A stretch of DNA of 64,000 nt from SB11 sp037968475 (GTDB lineage Bacteria; Bacteroidota; Bacteroidia; UBA8524): NCBI GenBank assembly GCA_037968475.1, contig JBBKVO010000036.1:14724-78723 (forward strand), read 5' to 3'. Each line of letters begins with the position of its first letter. The first letter of the stretch is position 1. The position numbers and the translations under genes are program-made. Under the pieces are notes generated by a model that saw only the letters and a list, made by a program, of their open reading frames with translations, ran no database searches and was not told the DNA's origin. Positions 51,982 through 59,987 of the stretch are shown here, piece by piece.

Positions 51982-53223
51982 ATGAAAAAATGGAAAATAT
52001 ACGCCGTTGTTATTGTGCTTGTGGTAGTTGCCGCCGCCGTAACCTATTGGGCGGTTGGAATAAACAAAACCCAAAGCGAACACAAGCATAGTGATGCTAT
52101 TTATACTTGTTCTATGCATCCGCAAATAACAAGCGACCAACCCGGTGCATGCCCCATTTGCGGAATGGATTTGGTGAAAAAAAGCTCGTTGGGGCATAAC
52201 GAGACCGATACAACATTGGGCAACCTGTTGCTTTCGCCCAACAAGTTTGTAGTGGGCAATTCCCCAACTATTTCACCCATTGATACAGTCTTTCAGCAAA
52301 GGCTAACCTTACCCGGCGAGGTAGCCTATAACCCAAACACAGCCGTAAATATTGCCGCCAAAGTGGGCGGACGTATTGAAAAACTGTATGTAAACTTTGT
52401 TTATCAGCACATACAAAAAGGGCAAAAGCTGTTTGATTTATACAGTCCTGAATTGCTAACTGAACAACAAAACTACCTGTACTTGTTGCAAAATGATGCT
52501 GCAAACAAAGCAATAATAAGTGCCGCCAAACAAAAGTTGTTGTTATATGGTATGACGGAGGCACAGGTGCTACAACTGGGCAAAACCTTAAAAACAAACC
52601 CTATTCTTTCTATATACAGCCCTGCTGCGGGAGTGGTGCAAAACAAAGCCATGCAGCCTGCGCAAGGGCAAATGGGCGTTACTATGCCTGCGCAATCTCA
52701 ACAAGAGTTGGGCGTGAAAGTAGGGATGTACATTACCAAAGGCGAAACAGTATTTAAACTGTTAAGCACCCAGCAAGTTTGGGGAGTGTTTTACCTCCTT
52801 TCAGCCGATGTGGCAACGGTTAGAGAAGGGATTTCTATTGATATCATCCCTGAAAGCGACGCTAAAAACAGCAGCAAGGCAAAAATAAGCTTTGTTGAAA
52901 CCCAGCTAACAGGCGACACCAAAAGTACTGTGGTGCGGGTTGAAATGACCAACCAACATAACTGGCCCATTGGCTTAAGACTTAACGGAACCATACAAAG
53001 CGAGCCTATACAAGGGTTATGGTTACCCAAAGAGTCGGTTATAAACTTAGGTGCCCAATTGGCAATATTAGTGGCCGAAGAGAATGGCTTTAGGGTTACT
53101 TATGTAAAAACGGGCATAACGGCAGGTAATTATATCAAATTAATTGATTTATCTGATACAGCCGTTAAGGTTGCTCAAAATGCACAGTACTGGTTTGATA
53201 ACGAAAGTTTTATATCACAATAA
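51982..53223 (+). CDS. cusB: RND periplasmic adaptor (CusB-like) with N-terminal metal-binding domain
   Basis: 413 residues: one N-terminal helix (8-25) as membrane anchor, then a heavy-metal-binding domain YTCSMHPQ ... CPICGMDL (C43, H46, C57, C60), then the membrane-fusion body with a barrel-sandwich hybrid (VNIAAKVGGRIEKLYV), hairpin and beta-barrel parts. It links the RND pump to the channel. Starts 1 bp after the cusC stop. Confidence 0.9.
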   Translation: MKKWKIYAVVIVLVVVAAAVTYWAVGINKTQSEHKHSDAIYTCSMHPQITSDQPGACPICGMDLVKKSSLGHNETDTTLGNLLLSPNKFVVGNSPTISPIDTVFQQRLTLPGEVAYNPNTAVNIAAKVGGRIEKLYVNFVYQHIQKGQKLFDLYSPELLTEQQNYLYLLQNDAANKAIISAAKQKLLLYGMTEAQVLQLGKTLKTNPILSIYSPAAGVVQNKAMQPAQGQMGVTMPAQSQQELGVKVGMYITKGETVFKLLSTQQVWGVFYLLSADVATVREGISIDIIPESDAKNSSKAKISFVETQLTGDTKSTVVRVEMTNQHNWPIGLRLNGTIQSEPIQGLWLPKESVINLGAQLAILVAEENGFRVTYVKTGITAGNYIKLIDLSDTAVKVAQNAQYWFDNESFISQ

Positions 53224-53228
53224 TTAAA

Positions 53229-54440
53229 ATGAAAAAGATAGTAAGGCTATTAATAGTCTCGTTGCTGTTGGTGGGTACACAAAGTTGTACAAGCGATGAG
53301 CATAAACACCAAAACATGGAAGCTGAAGAGCAAACCTATACATGCTCTATGCACCCGCAAGTAATAGAACACAAACCCGGTTTATGCCCTATTTGCAAAA
53401 TGGAGCTAACCCCCGTAAAAAAGAGTAAAAGTGCCGCCCATTACGATATTGAATTGAGCGCAGCGCAAATACAATTGGGCAATATTAGCACACAAAAAAT
53501 TGCAAAAACCAAGCAAAGCGAAAACAGTGGGTACAATGCTACATTGGCTTATAATCAGGAGAGTATTAAAACCATTACCACGCGTGCTATGGGGCGTATT
53601 GAAAGGCTGTACAGTAAAACCACAGGCGAGTATATACGAGTAGGTCAACCTATTTATGATTTATATAGCGAAGAAATAGCCATAGCCAAACAAGATTATA
53701 TAAATGCTTATAACCAAAAAGGCTTGCCCGGTGATTATGGCAAAAACGCGGAAGGCTTATTAAAAAATGCACGTCAAAAATTGGTGTTTTACGGGCTTGC
53801 TGATGCTCAGATTACCGATTTGCAAACCACCCGCGATGTTTCGCCTGTTACTACGTTTTACAGTAATAACAGCGGATATACTACCGAAATTTTAATAACC
53901 GAAGGTAATTATGTAATGGAAGGCGGAGAAGTATTGAAACTAGCCGACCTGAACCAACTTTGGGCAGAAGTGCAGGTATATGCCAATCAATCAAACACTG
54001 TGAGTTTGGGGCAACAAGCTACCATTACGTTTCCGGGGTATGCCGAATTAGAAAATCAAGCTAAAGTAATATTTATAAATCCTGAAATTAACCCAACTAC
54101 ACGGTTATTATTGGTGCGACTTGCAGTACCCAACCCTTTGGGTAAGCTAAAACCCGGTATGCAGGCCATGGTTAATTTTAGTATGGAAACCGTGCAAGGG
54201 CTGTTTGTACCTACCGAATCAATTATTCAAAGTTCGCACGGGGCATACGTTTGGGTAGAAACTGAAAAAGAAAAATTTAGCACCAAAATGGTGAAAACAG
54301 GTATAGAAACTAATGGTTTCACTGAAATTAAAACGGGCTTAACCGAAGGCGAAAAAGTAGTTATTACAGGAGCTTACCTTTTAAACAGTGAGTACATCTT
54401 TCGTAAAGGAAACGACCCAATGGCCGGGCATAATATGTAA
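53229..54440 (+). CDS. second RND adaptor (CusB-like), lipoprotein
   Basis: 403 residues. Lipobox VGTQSC with C20, so a lipid-anchored form, then the same metal-binding domain (C39, H42, C53, C56) and the same adaptor architecture as the gene before it, from which it is 5 bp apart. The sequences differ widely, so this is not a recent duplicate. Two adaptors with different anchors in one operon suggest a mixed adaptor ring, or alternates for two pump forms. Confidence 0.88.
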   Translation: MKKIVRLLIVSLLLVGTQSCTSDEHKHQNMEAEEQTYTCSMHPQVIEHKPGLCPICKMELTPVKKSKSAAHYDIELSAAQIQLGNISTQKIAKTKQSENSGYNATLAYNQESIKTITTRAMGRIERLYSKTTGEYIRVGQPIYDLYSEEIAIAKQDYINAYNQKGLPGDYGKNAEGLLKNARQKLVFYGLADAQITDLQTTRDVSPVTTFYSNNSGYTTEILITEGNYVMEGGEVLKLADLNQLWAEVQVYANQSNTVSLGQQATITFPGYAELENQAKVIFINPEINPTTRLLLVRLAVPNPLGKLKPGMQAMVNFSMETVQGLFVPTESIIQSSHGAYVWVETEKEKFSTKMVKTGIETNGFTEIKTGLTEGEKVVITGAYLLNSEYIFRKGNDPMAGHNM

Positions 54441-54504
54441 CGGACATTAAACGAATAAATAGGGTACAATTAAAATACGGCCCTATGTTGTGCCAATAGC
54501 TAAA

Positions 54505-54553
54505 TATATGTTTGATTTAGTATACTTGTATGGCCCACTAAATCAAACATATA
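54505..54553. terminator. 17-bp-stem hairpin ending the metal island
   Basis: TATATGTTTGATTTAGT (54505-54521) pairs fully with 54537-54553 over a 15-base loop. It lies 64 bp after the last adaptor stop. It lacks a long T-run, so the terminator role is likely but not certain. Confidence 0.6.
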
Positions 54554-54610
54554 CGTAAGTATTTTGGAAACAAAAGTAAGTCTGCCTTTAAACCGTAATT
54601 CTTATACAAC

Positions 54611-54689
54611 AGGATTTGAAATCCTATTACATTTAATTTTATAATTTAAGAAAGGTTAAAACCGATGTAAGAGAGTCCTAATAAAACTT
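54611..54689. repeat. repeat shared with 41024-41106
   Basis: AGGATTT-GA-AATCCT palindrome, then the ATTTAATTTTATAATTTAAGAAAGG tract running into the 3' end of the fusion glycosyltransferase gene. It is the parental copy of the remnant at 41 kb. Confidence 0.7.
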
Positions 54690-56090
54690 AATCTTACGGG
54701 CGGCAAATATTACCATACGCAGCAATATCAGTCCATGACTAAAGCGTGAAATATTGGTGCTGCCATACGTACGCTCGCGGTAGCGGATGGGTATTTCAAC
54801 AATTTTAAGGTTCAGTTTATATGCCCCAAAAATCAGGTCGAAATCACCAAAAGGGTCAAAGTCGCCAAAAAACTTGCGGTTGCTGCACAGTCGGTCGTAG
54901 TCATCCCTAAAAATCACCTTAGTGCCGCACAGGGTGTCTTTAAAAGGACGTTCTAGCAACCAAGTAAACATCATGCTAAAAAACTTGTTGCCATACACAT
55001 TAAGAAATTGCATGGCGTTGGCTTCCATTTTATATACCAATCGCGATCCATTAATAAAATCGCCCTTACCACTGGCTATGGCATGGTAAAATTTGGGCAA
55101 ATCTTCGGGTGGCATGGTAAGGTCGGCATCCAAAATCATCAAAATATCGCCTGTGGCCATAGCAAAGCCTTTTTTCACAGCGTTGTTTTTGCCCTTGCCG
55201 TCTTGCTGGCCTATTTTAATATCGTGCGTATCGGCGTATTTTTTCTGTATCTCTTGTATTTTTTCCCAAGTATCGTCGGTACTGTTACCTTCAATAAAAA
55301 TAATCTCGGTATGCTTGCCCAGTTTTGGGGTGCGCAGTATGGCGTTTTCTATATTTCCGCTTTCGTTTCGGGCGGGTATTACTACGCTAACGGTATAGTC
55401 GGTCTCAAAATCTTCTAAGGCAGTAGGCTCAGGTCTGGCAAAGGCAAACTTGTTAATACACAAACCACGGAAAAGAGGTAAACGAGCCAATATTTTATTA
55501 AAAAACCACGATATGCCGGGTATGTTTACGGGCAATATTTGGCGATGCGCCATGCGGTAGGTGTCAAAGCCTGCCAAGTATAGCAGGTTTTTTAAATCGG
55601 CATCACTAAGCCAATTTTGGTGCGGGGTTTTCATTTTCAGCCCCGTGGCTTCGGCTAGTTTTAGCACAGGCTCCCATAGGTAGCTGTAATAGGTAACTAT
55701 TACTTTGGTATTGCGGTGGCACAGCTTTTTAAGTTGCTCAAAAACGGCCTGTATATCGTCTAAATAGCCAATTACGTTGGAGATGATAACCACATCAAAT
55801 TTTTCATTTAAGGTGATGTTTTCGGCATCCATCAAATAAAAATCAACATCGGGGTAGTTGTTGCTGGCATTTTGCAGCATGGCGGGGCTAAAATCAATAC
55901 CTGCTTTTTTGCTGCCTTTTAGTTGGCCTATCATTTCGCCATTGCCACAACCAATTTCTATAACGCTGTAGTCATCATGTATAAAATAATCGCAATAGCG
56001 CGTAATATCATTCCAGTAATAGTTGTTTCGCTTGCGCGCCTTTAGCCTTTTTTGGGCTATTTTATCAAAATATTCTTTCAGTTGGCTCAT
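54678..56090 (-). CDS. fusion of SAM methyltransferase and family 2 glycosyltransferase
   Basis: 470 residues. Residues 1-215 are a class I methyltransferase (IEIGCGNG, 44-51; an acidic LMDAEN at 87-91). Residues 232-470 are a GT2 domain: VVIPARNESG, EGNSTDDTW, NNAVKKGFAMATGD, DAD at 321-323, and GDFDPFGDFDLIFGAYK, followed by a short hydrophobic C-terminus. Two enzymes on one chain suggest modification and transfer of the same sugar or lipid. Its start overlaps the stop of the partner methyltransferase by 4 bp. A decayed duplicate of the C-terminal part lies at 41.1 kb. Confidence 0.88.
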   Translation of the reverse strand: MSQLKEYFDKIAQKRLKARKRNNYYWNDITRYCDYFIHDDYSVIEIGCGNGEMIGQLKGSKKAGIDFSPAMLQNASNNYPDVDFYLMDAENITLNEKFDVVIISNVIGYLDDIQAVFEQLKKLCHRNTKVIVTYYSYLWEPVLKLAEATGLKMKTPHQNWLSDADLKNLLYLAGFDTYRMAHRQILPVNIPGISWFFNKILARLPLFRGLCINKFAFARPEPTALEDFETDYTVSVVIPARNESGNIENAILRTPKLGKHTEIIFIEGNSTDDTWEKIQEIQKKYADTHDIKIGQQDGKGKNNAVKKGFAMATGDILMILDADLTMPPEDLPKFYHAIASGKGDFINGSRLVYKMEANAMQFLNVYGNKFFSMMFTWLLERPFKDTLCGTKVIFRDDYDRLCSNRKFFGDFDPFGDFDLIFGAYKLNLKIVEIPIRYRERTYGSTNISRFSHGLILLRMVIFAARKIKFY

Positions 56091-56848
56091 TGCCTAGTAA
56101 TTTCTATGGTAACAAACATAGACAGTTGCTTGCTAATGGCCAGCAGCAGGTTTTCAAACCCTTTTACTGCGCCGTAGCTAAAATTGGGAACTAACTGCCT
56201 TTTTGATACGCCCCCGCTAAGCAAATAGCGCAATGGTGTGTGGTAGCGTATGTTTTCTATTTTTAATTGAGGAAAATCGGCCTCAAACTTTGCTTTGTCG
56301 CGTTCAAAAATAATCCAAGGCAAAGCACCATTTGCTCCGCTAAGTGGGCCTGTGCTGGGTATTTCCCAAGTGCCTGTGGGTTCAAACGGTTCGTGGTGAA
56401 AATTTTGGTATATAAACCTGCCCCATGCACTGTTGGCAGGTTCGGTCATTATAATTTTGCCTCCTTTTGTCAATACTCTTTCGGCTTCTTTTAAGAAAAG
56501 AGCTGGTTGGGGTATATGGTGCAATACATCAATCATAAAAATGCCTGCCACACTGCCGTCGTCAAAAGGCATATTCTCACCAGGAAAAACATGGTCTAAA
56601 TCGGGTAGTTCCATCACGTCGCTGGTGAGCATTTGCGGAATAATCTCTTTTATAAAACCGCCGCCGCTGCCCAATTCTACCAAATGACCTTGAGGAAGTT
56701 TATCGGCTTTTTGCTTAAAATGCCCGTACCACTCAAGATACAACTGGTGCAAGAATTTTTTTTGGCGAATAATATCCCCGTGCGCAACCGTACGGCGCGG
56801 GTCATCTAAGTTGTACTGTTCTACTTCTTTAAGATTGAGGATACCCAT
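56087..56848 (-). CDS. class I SAM-dependent methyltransferase
   Basis: 253 residues. The SAM-binding glycine motif is VELGSGGGF (about 51-59), with LPDLDHVF and IDVLHHIPQPALFLKEAERVL later, as in the Methyltransf_11 class. First gene of a two-gene unit with the fusion glycosyltransferase (4-bp overlap). ATG 56848. Probably acts on a small molecule or lipid; the substrate is unknown. Confidence 0.85.
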   Translation of the reverse strand: MGILNLKEVEQYNLDDPRRTVAHGDIIRQKKFLHQLYLEWYGHFKQKADKLPQGHLVELGSGGGFIKEIIPQMLTSDVMELPDLDHVFPGENMPFDDGSVAGIFMIDVLHHIPQPALFLKEAERVLTKGGKIIMTEPANSAWGRFIYQNFHHEPFEPTGTWEIPSTGPLSGANGALPWIIFERDKAKFEADFPQLKIENIRYHTPLRYLLSGGVSKRQLVPNFSYGAVKGFENLLLAISKQLSMFVTIEITRQ

Positions 56849-56991
56849 TTTTACGAAATGGCAAATGTAGGGATTTTAGCGGGTAATTCTTAACTGCCAA
56901 AAACCCGTAGAAATACGGAGCAAAACTCGATAATAATGATGAGGCAGACGGTGATAAATGTGAGGATTTTTGAATAAACAAATTATCAATT

Positions 56992-57450
56992 ATGAAACTT
57001 GATTTAAAAAACGAAGAATTAGACGCTATAACAGCGCAATTGCAACAAGTGGTGGCAACGGGTAATGTATTGGGTTACCTTGAAAACAATATTAACTACG
57101 ATATTGATACCGACCTTGCCCCAAGTGGCGACCTTTTTACTAAAAAAATGCTGTTACCCAAAACAAGGTTTGCTCTAACTGAAAATGCCGATTTTAGCAC
57201 AAGCCGCTTTTTGGATTGGTGGGAAAGAAGTGAGCTGGTAGAGAAAATTAGAAAGGCCATTTGCACTGTGGTAAATGAAATAAGGATACTGATTGATGAG
57301 GAAGCTGAACTGAAAAAAATACTTGAAGTAGCTCTTTTGGCTATTGTAGCAGCTGTGGGTCTTACGCTAAATCCTGTGGTGATAACCATAGCCGTTGGCC
57401 TATTGGCTACTATGATTTTGAAAGGTGTTGCCGCTGTTTGTCCAGTGTAA
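56992..57450 (+). CDS. hypothetical protein, helical, C-terminal hydrophobic
   Basis: 152 residues. I do not recognise it. The N-terminal 90 residues are polar and include TKKMLLPKTRFALTENADFSTSRFLDWW. From about residue 110 there is a hydrophobic segment (ALLAIVAAVGLTLNPVVITIAVGLLATMILKG) that could span the membrane or form a pore-like helix. ATG 56992 with an A-rich leader. It may be a bacteriocin- or toxin-like peptide, but no immunity gene is evident. Its 3' end converges on the next gene. Confidence 0.6.
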   Translation: MKLDLKNEELDAITAQLQQVVATGNVLGYLENNINYDIDTDLAPSGDLFTKKMLLPKTRFALTENADFSTSRFLDWWERSELVEKIRKAICTVVNEIRILIDEEAELKKILEVALLAIVAAVGLTLNPVVITIAVGLLATMILKGVAAVCPV

Positions 57451-57471
57451 GATTTAGTTAATAGTATGGTT

Positions 57472-57741
57472 TTAACTCTCTTTTTCTTTTTTCTTTAAAA
57501 CACAGAACAAGAGCGAACAGAGAGTTACTGCTACTATTATTAATTGAAGTGCAATAGTATTTTCTACTCCCATTATTTTATTCTGAAAAACGAAATTTAA
57601 ACAGAGGGGTATTATTAATACGCCTGTCCACGTGATTTCTTTTAATGACGAACGGAACTTTAAAGAGTAATTTTTAATCAACCCAACAACTGCTATCAAC
57701 AGTATTATGCCAAAAAGGATATAAGGAACCATTAATGGCAA
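57472..57741 (-). CDS. small membrane protein
   Basis: 89 residues with three hydrophobic segments (YILFGIILLIAVVGLI, WTGVLIIPLCLNF, ALQLIIVAVTLCSLLFCV) and a short charged tail (KKKEKES). No family recognised. It could form a pair with the convergent 152-residue gene. Confidence 0.55.
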   Translation of the reverse strand: MPLMVPYILFGIILLIAVVGLIKNYSLKFRSSLKEITWTGVLIIPLCLNFVFQNKIMGVENTIALQLIIVAVTLCSLLFCVLKKKEKES

Positions 57742-57852
57742 GATAGGAAACTAACTACTGAAACTTTGCCAAAAGTAAATCAATTGGTGCAGCAAGTGGA
57801 AATAGTATTGATTTTGATTATTGTTTGAGAAAATAAAAACACCAATTGTTCG

Positions 57853-57860
57853 TATCTTTG
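57853..57860 (+). promoter_or_regulatory. TAnnTTTG -7 box for the toxin-antitoxin pair
   Basis: TATCTTTG, 11 bases before ATG 57872. A TTTG at 57824-57827 is a little too far for a standard -33. Confidence 0.45.
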
Positions 57861-57871
57861 GTAGTAATAAA

Positions 57872-58126
57872 ATGGATACTATTAAATTAAGAGAACAACT
57901 TCACGAGTATATAGACCATGCTGATAGTAGGGTGTTAAACATGATATATGCTATGCTTGAGGCGGATAATACTATGGTGGTAGCCCATACGGCCAATGGA
58001 AAACCGCTAACCGTTGAAGAATATAATAAAGAACTTGAAAAGGCTGAATTGCAAAGGAAAGAAGGAAAAGTATTTACCCACGATGAGGTAAAAGACCGCG
58101 TGAGCCAATGGCTAAAAAACAAATAG
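57872..58126 (+). CDS. antitoxin of a RelE/ParE-type module
   Basis: 84 residues. The helical N-terminus (TIKLREQLHEYIDHADSRVLNMIYAML) is likely the dimer/DNA-binding part; the C-terminal tail, rich in E and K and ending SQWLKNK, is likely the toxin-binding part. It overlaps the toxin gene by 19 bp, the usual arrangement for a co-translated antitoxin-first pair. ATG 57872; an in-frame upstream start (57821) lies beyond the promoter box and is rejected. Confidence 0.78.
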   Translation: MDTIKLREQLHEYIDHADSRVLNMIYAMLEADNTMVVAHTANGKPLTVEEYNKELEKAELQRKEGKVFTHDEVKDRVSQWLKNK

Positions 58127-58401
58127 AAATTATTTGGTCGGAAGCGGCATTGAAAGATCTTGAGGATATTTATGATTTTTATCAACCGTTAAGCAAACAG
58201 GGGGCTGAAAACGTTATTGCTGATGTTTTAAATTGTGTTGAAACAATTACTCAGCCTGAAATATTTAGAAGGGATGAGATAAATCCTAAATATAGAAGAG
58301 CCATAGTGCGTCATTATAAAATACTATATACTGCAACCAAAACAGAAGTTTTTATCGCACGTATTTTTGATGCAAGGCAAGATCCTTCTAAAATGTTTTA
58401 A
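58108..58401 (+). CDS. RelE/ParE-family toxin
   Basis: 97 residues with the ParE/RelE layout: IIWSEAALKDLEDIYDFY at the start, YRRAIVRHYKILYTAT in the middle, and VFIARIFDARQDPSK at the end. RelE-type members cut mRNA in the ribosome; ParE-type members poison gyrase. The sequence alone does not separate the two. It starts inside the antitoxin gene. Confidence 0.85.
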   Translation: MAKKQIEIIWSEAALKDLEDIYDFYQPLSKQGAENVIADVLNCVETITQPEIFRRDEINPKYRRAIVRHYKILYTATKTEVFIARIFDARQDPSKMF

Positions 58402-58450
58402 CCTCTTTGTGTAACAGTATAATTATTGTTAAATCACTTATACTTGCACT

Positions 58451-59794
58451 ATGCCCTTTATTCAAAGGTATTATAAGTGGTTATTGGCGCTGTGCTGTAC
58501 TGTGTTTGCTTTGCAAATGTGGCTGTGCAGTGGCACACTAGCTCCCTACGCGGCTACCTTATCAAATCCGCATCTGATAAACGACCAAGGCGATTATATA
58601 AACATTGAGGGCGACACCAACCTTGCTCAATTAGGCTGCTATTACATAGCCAATTACGACCACAAACATTATATAGCTAATTACCGACTGATTGACGGCA
58701 AACCAAAAGAAGAATGGAACTGGGCATATTTGCTCCGTCGCCCGCTGCTATACATTGTGGCCTATCCTTTTATGAAAATGTTTGGTTTTTTGGGCGGAGG
58801 GTTTATAATGGCCATGCTGATAAATATTTTGGTACTAGTGTGGTTTTGCCGTTGGGTAGGCCAACAATGGGGACAAACGGCTGCCATTGCAGGGGCAATA
58901 GTACTGTGTGCTTACCCTGCTACTATGTATTGGAGCGGGCAACCCTATCCGCATATACTTATAACCGCTTGTACGCTGTTGCTTACTATGTTTTTGTATA
59001 AAGTGTACGAGAGCGACAACCTAAAAACCATTGCGCTATACTCGCTTTGGGCGGGCATTAGTTTTTTGGCCTACGATACTTATATATTTTTTGTACCTGC
59101 TTTTGGCTTGCTGCTACTGCTGCAAAAAAAGTGGAAGGCCATACCCGTTAGCATGTTTTTTATGGTCTTGCCCTTGGGGCTGTGGTTGTGGTTTCTTAGT
59201 GGTAAAACATTGCCGCAGGCTAGTGTCAATACCGATATTTACAGCAATATTATCACAGCATACCTTAATGCTACGGGGGGCGAGTTGTGGGATAATTTTA
59301 TAAAACTGCCTCGCCTGCTATACCGCAACTTTTTCGATGCTTTGTATCTATACGCTGCTATTTTGTTTGTGGCAATACTAGTGCTGGGCAAGGCCACCAA
59401 AAGCCTAAAGGTTGATTTGCCTTTTTGGGTAATAGCCGCCAGTATGTTTTTTGTATTTGCTTTCAACAATATGGCTCCTGCGTATGAAGGGTGGCAAATG
59501 CGTGGCACGTGGATAGCCCGTTTATATCAACCTGCTATAGTGCTGTGTTTGTTGCCCCTGTTCACAGTAATAAAAAACGGGCAAGAGGCGGGTAAGAAAC
59601 ATTTTGTACGCGGGGTGCTAATAGCCTGTGTTGTTACGTTTGCTTTTAACACGCGTATAAACATATCGCCTGCTTTGGGAGATGATAGCCAAACCTACCA
59701 CCACTATAATTTCTATTTTCATGCTATGCCCCAAACTATGGGCGAAAATTTAGAAAAACATGGTCGCCGCCCTTTGTGGGTGTGCCCTAAGTAG
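58451..59794 (+). CDS. multi-spanning membrane protein, GT-C-like
   Basis: 447 residues with about ten transmembrane helices. The N-terminal loop after helix 1 carries acidic residues (NDQGDYINIEGDTN), the position of the catalytic Asp in GT-C glycosyltransferases, but I see no exact family motif. Function would be sugar transfer from a lipid donor on the outer face. 49 bp after the toxin gene, but a different function is implied. ATG 58451. Confidence 0.6.
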   Translation: MPFIQRYYKWLLALCCTVFALQMWLCSGTLAPYAATLSNPHLINDQGDYINIEGDTNLAQLGCYYIANYDHKHYIANYRLIDGKPKEEWNWAYLLRRPLLYIVAYPFMKMFGFLGGGFIMAMLINILVLVWFCRWVGQQWGQTAAIAGAIVLCAYPATMYWSGQPYPHILITACTLLLTMFLYKVYESDNLKTIALYSLWAGISFLAYDTYIFFVPAFGLLLLLQKKWKAIPVSMFFMVLPLGLWLWFLSGKTLPQASVNTDIYSNIITAYLNATGGELWDNFIKLPRLLYRNFFDALYLYAAILFVAILVLGKATKSLKVDLPFWVIAASMFFVFAFNNMAPAYEGWQMRGTWIARLYQPAIVLCLLPLFTVIKNGQEAGKKHFVRGVLIACVVTFAFNTRINISPALGDDSQTYHHYNFYFHAMPQTMGENLEKHGRRPLWVCPK

Positions 59795-59855
59795 TTGGGC
59801 GTTTTTAGGATTTTTAATAGAGACCAACCAAGAAAATATATGGTGCGGAGGGAAA

Positions 59856-59941
59856 GTCATTCCCTTGTAAAAGGGAATCTGCGCGGAGGAGTTTACTGTT
59901 ATATCTTTCAGCCCACAGATTCCTGCCTTCGCAGGAATGAC
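59856..59941. repeat. GTCATTCC/GGAATGAC-bounded repeat, copy 2
   Basis: Inverted ends at 59856-59863 and 59934-59941 around CTTGTAAAAGGGAATCTG and AGATTCCTGCCTTCGCA. Near-copy of 20901-20974. It sits between the membrane protein and the convergent ftsK. Confidence 0.6.
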
Positions 59942-59987
59942 TGGCGGCCGCACACCTCAGCAACTATCTTTACACGATTTAATATAA

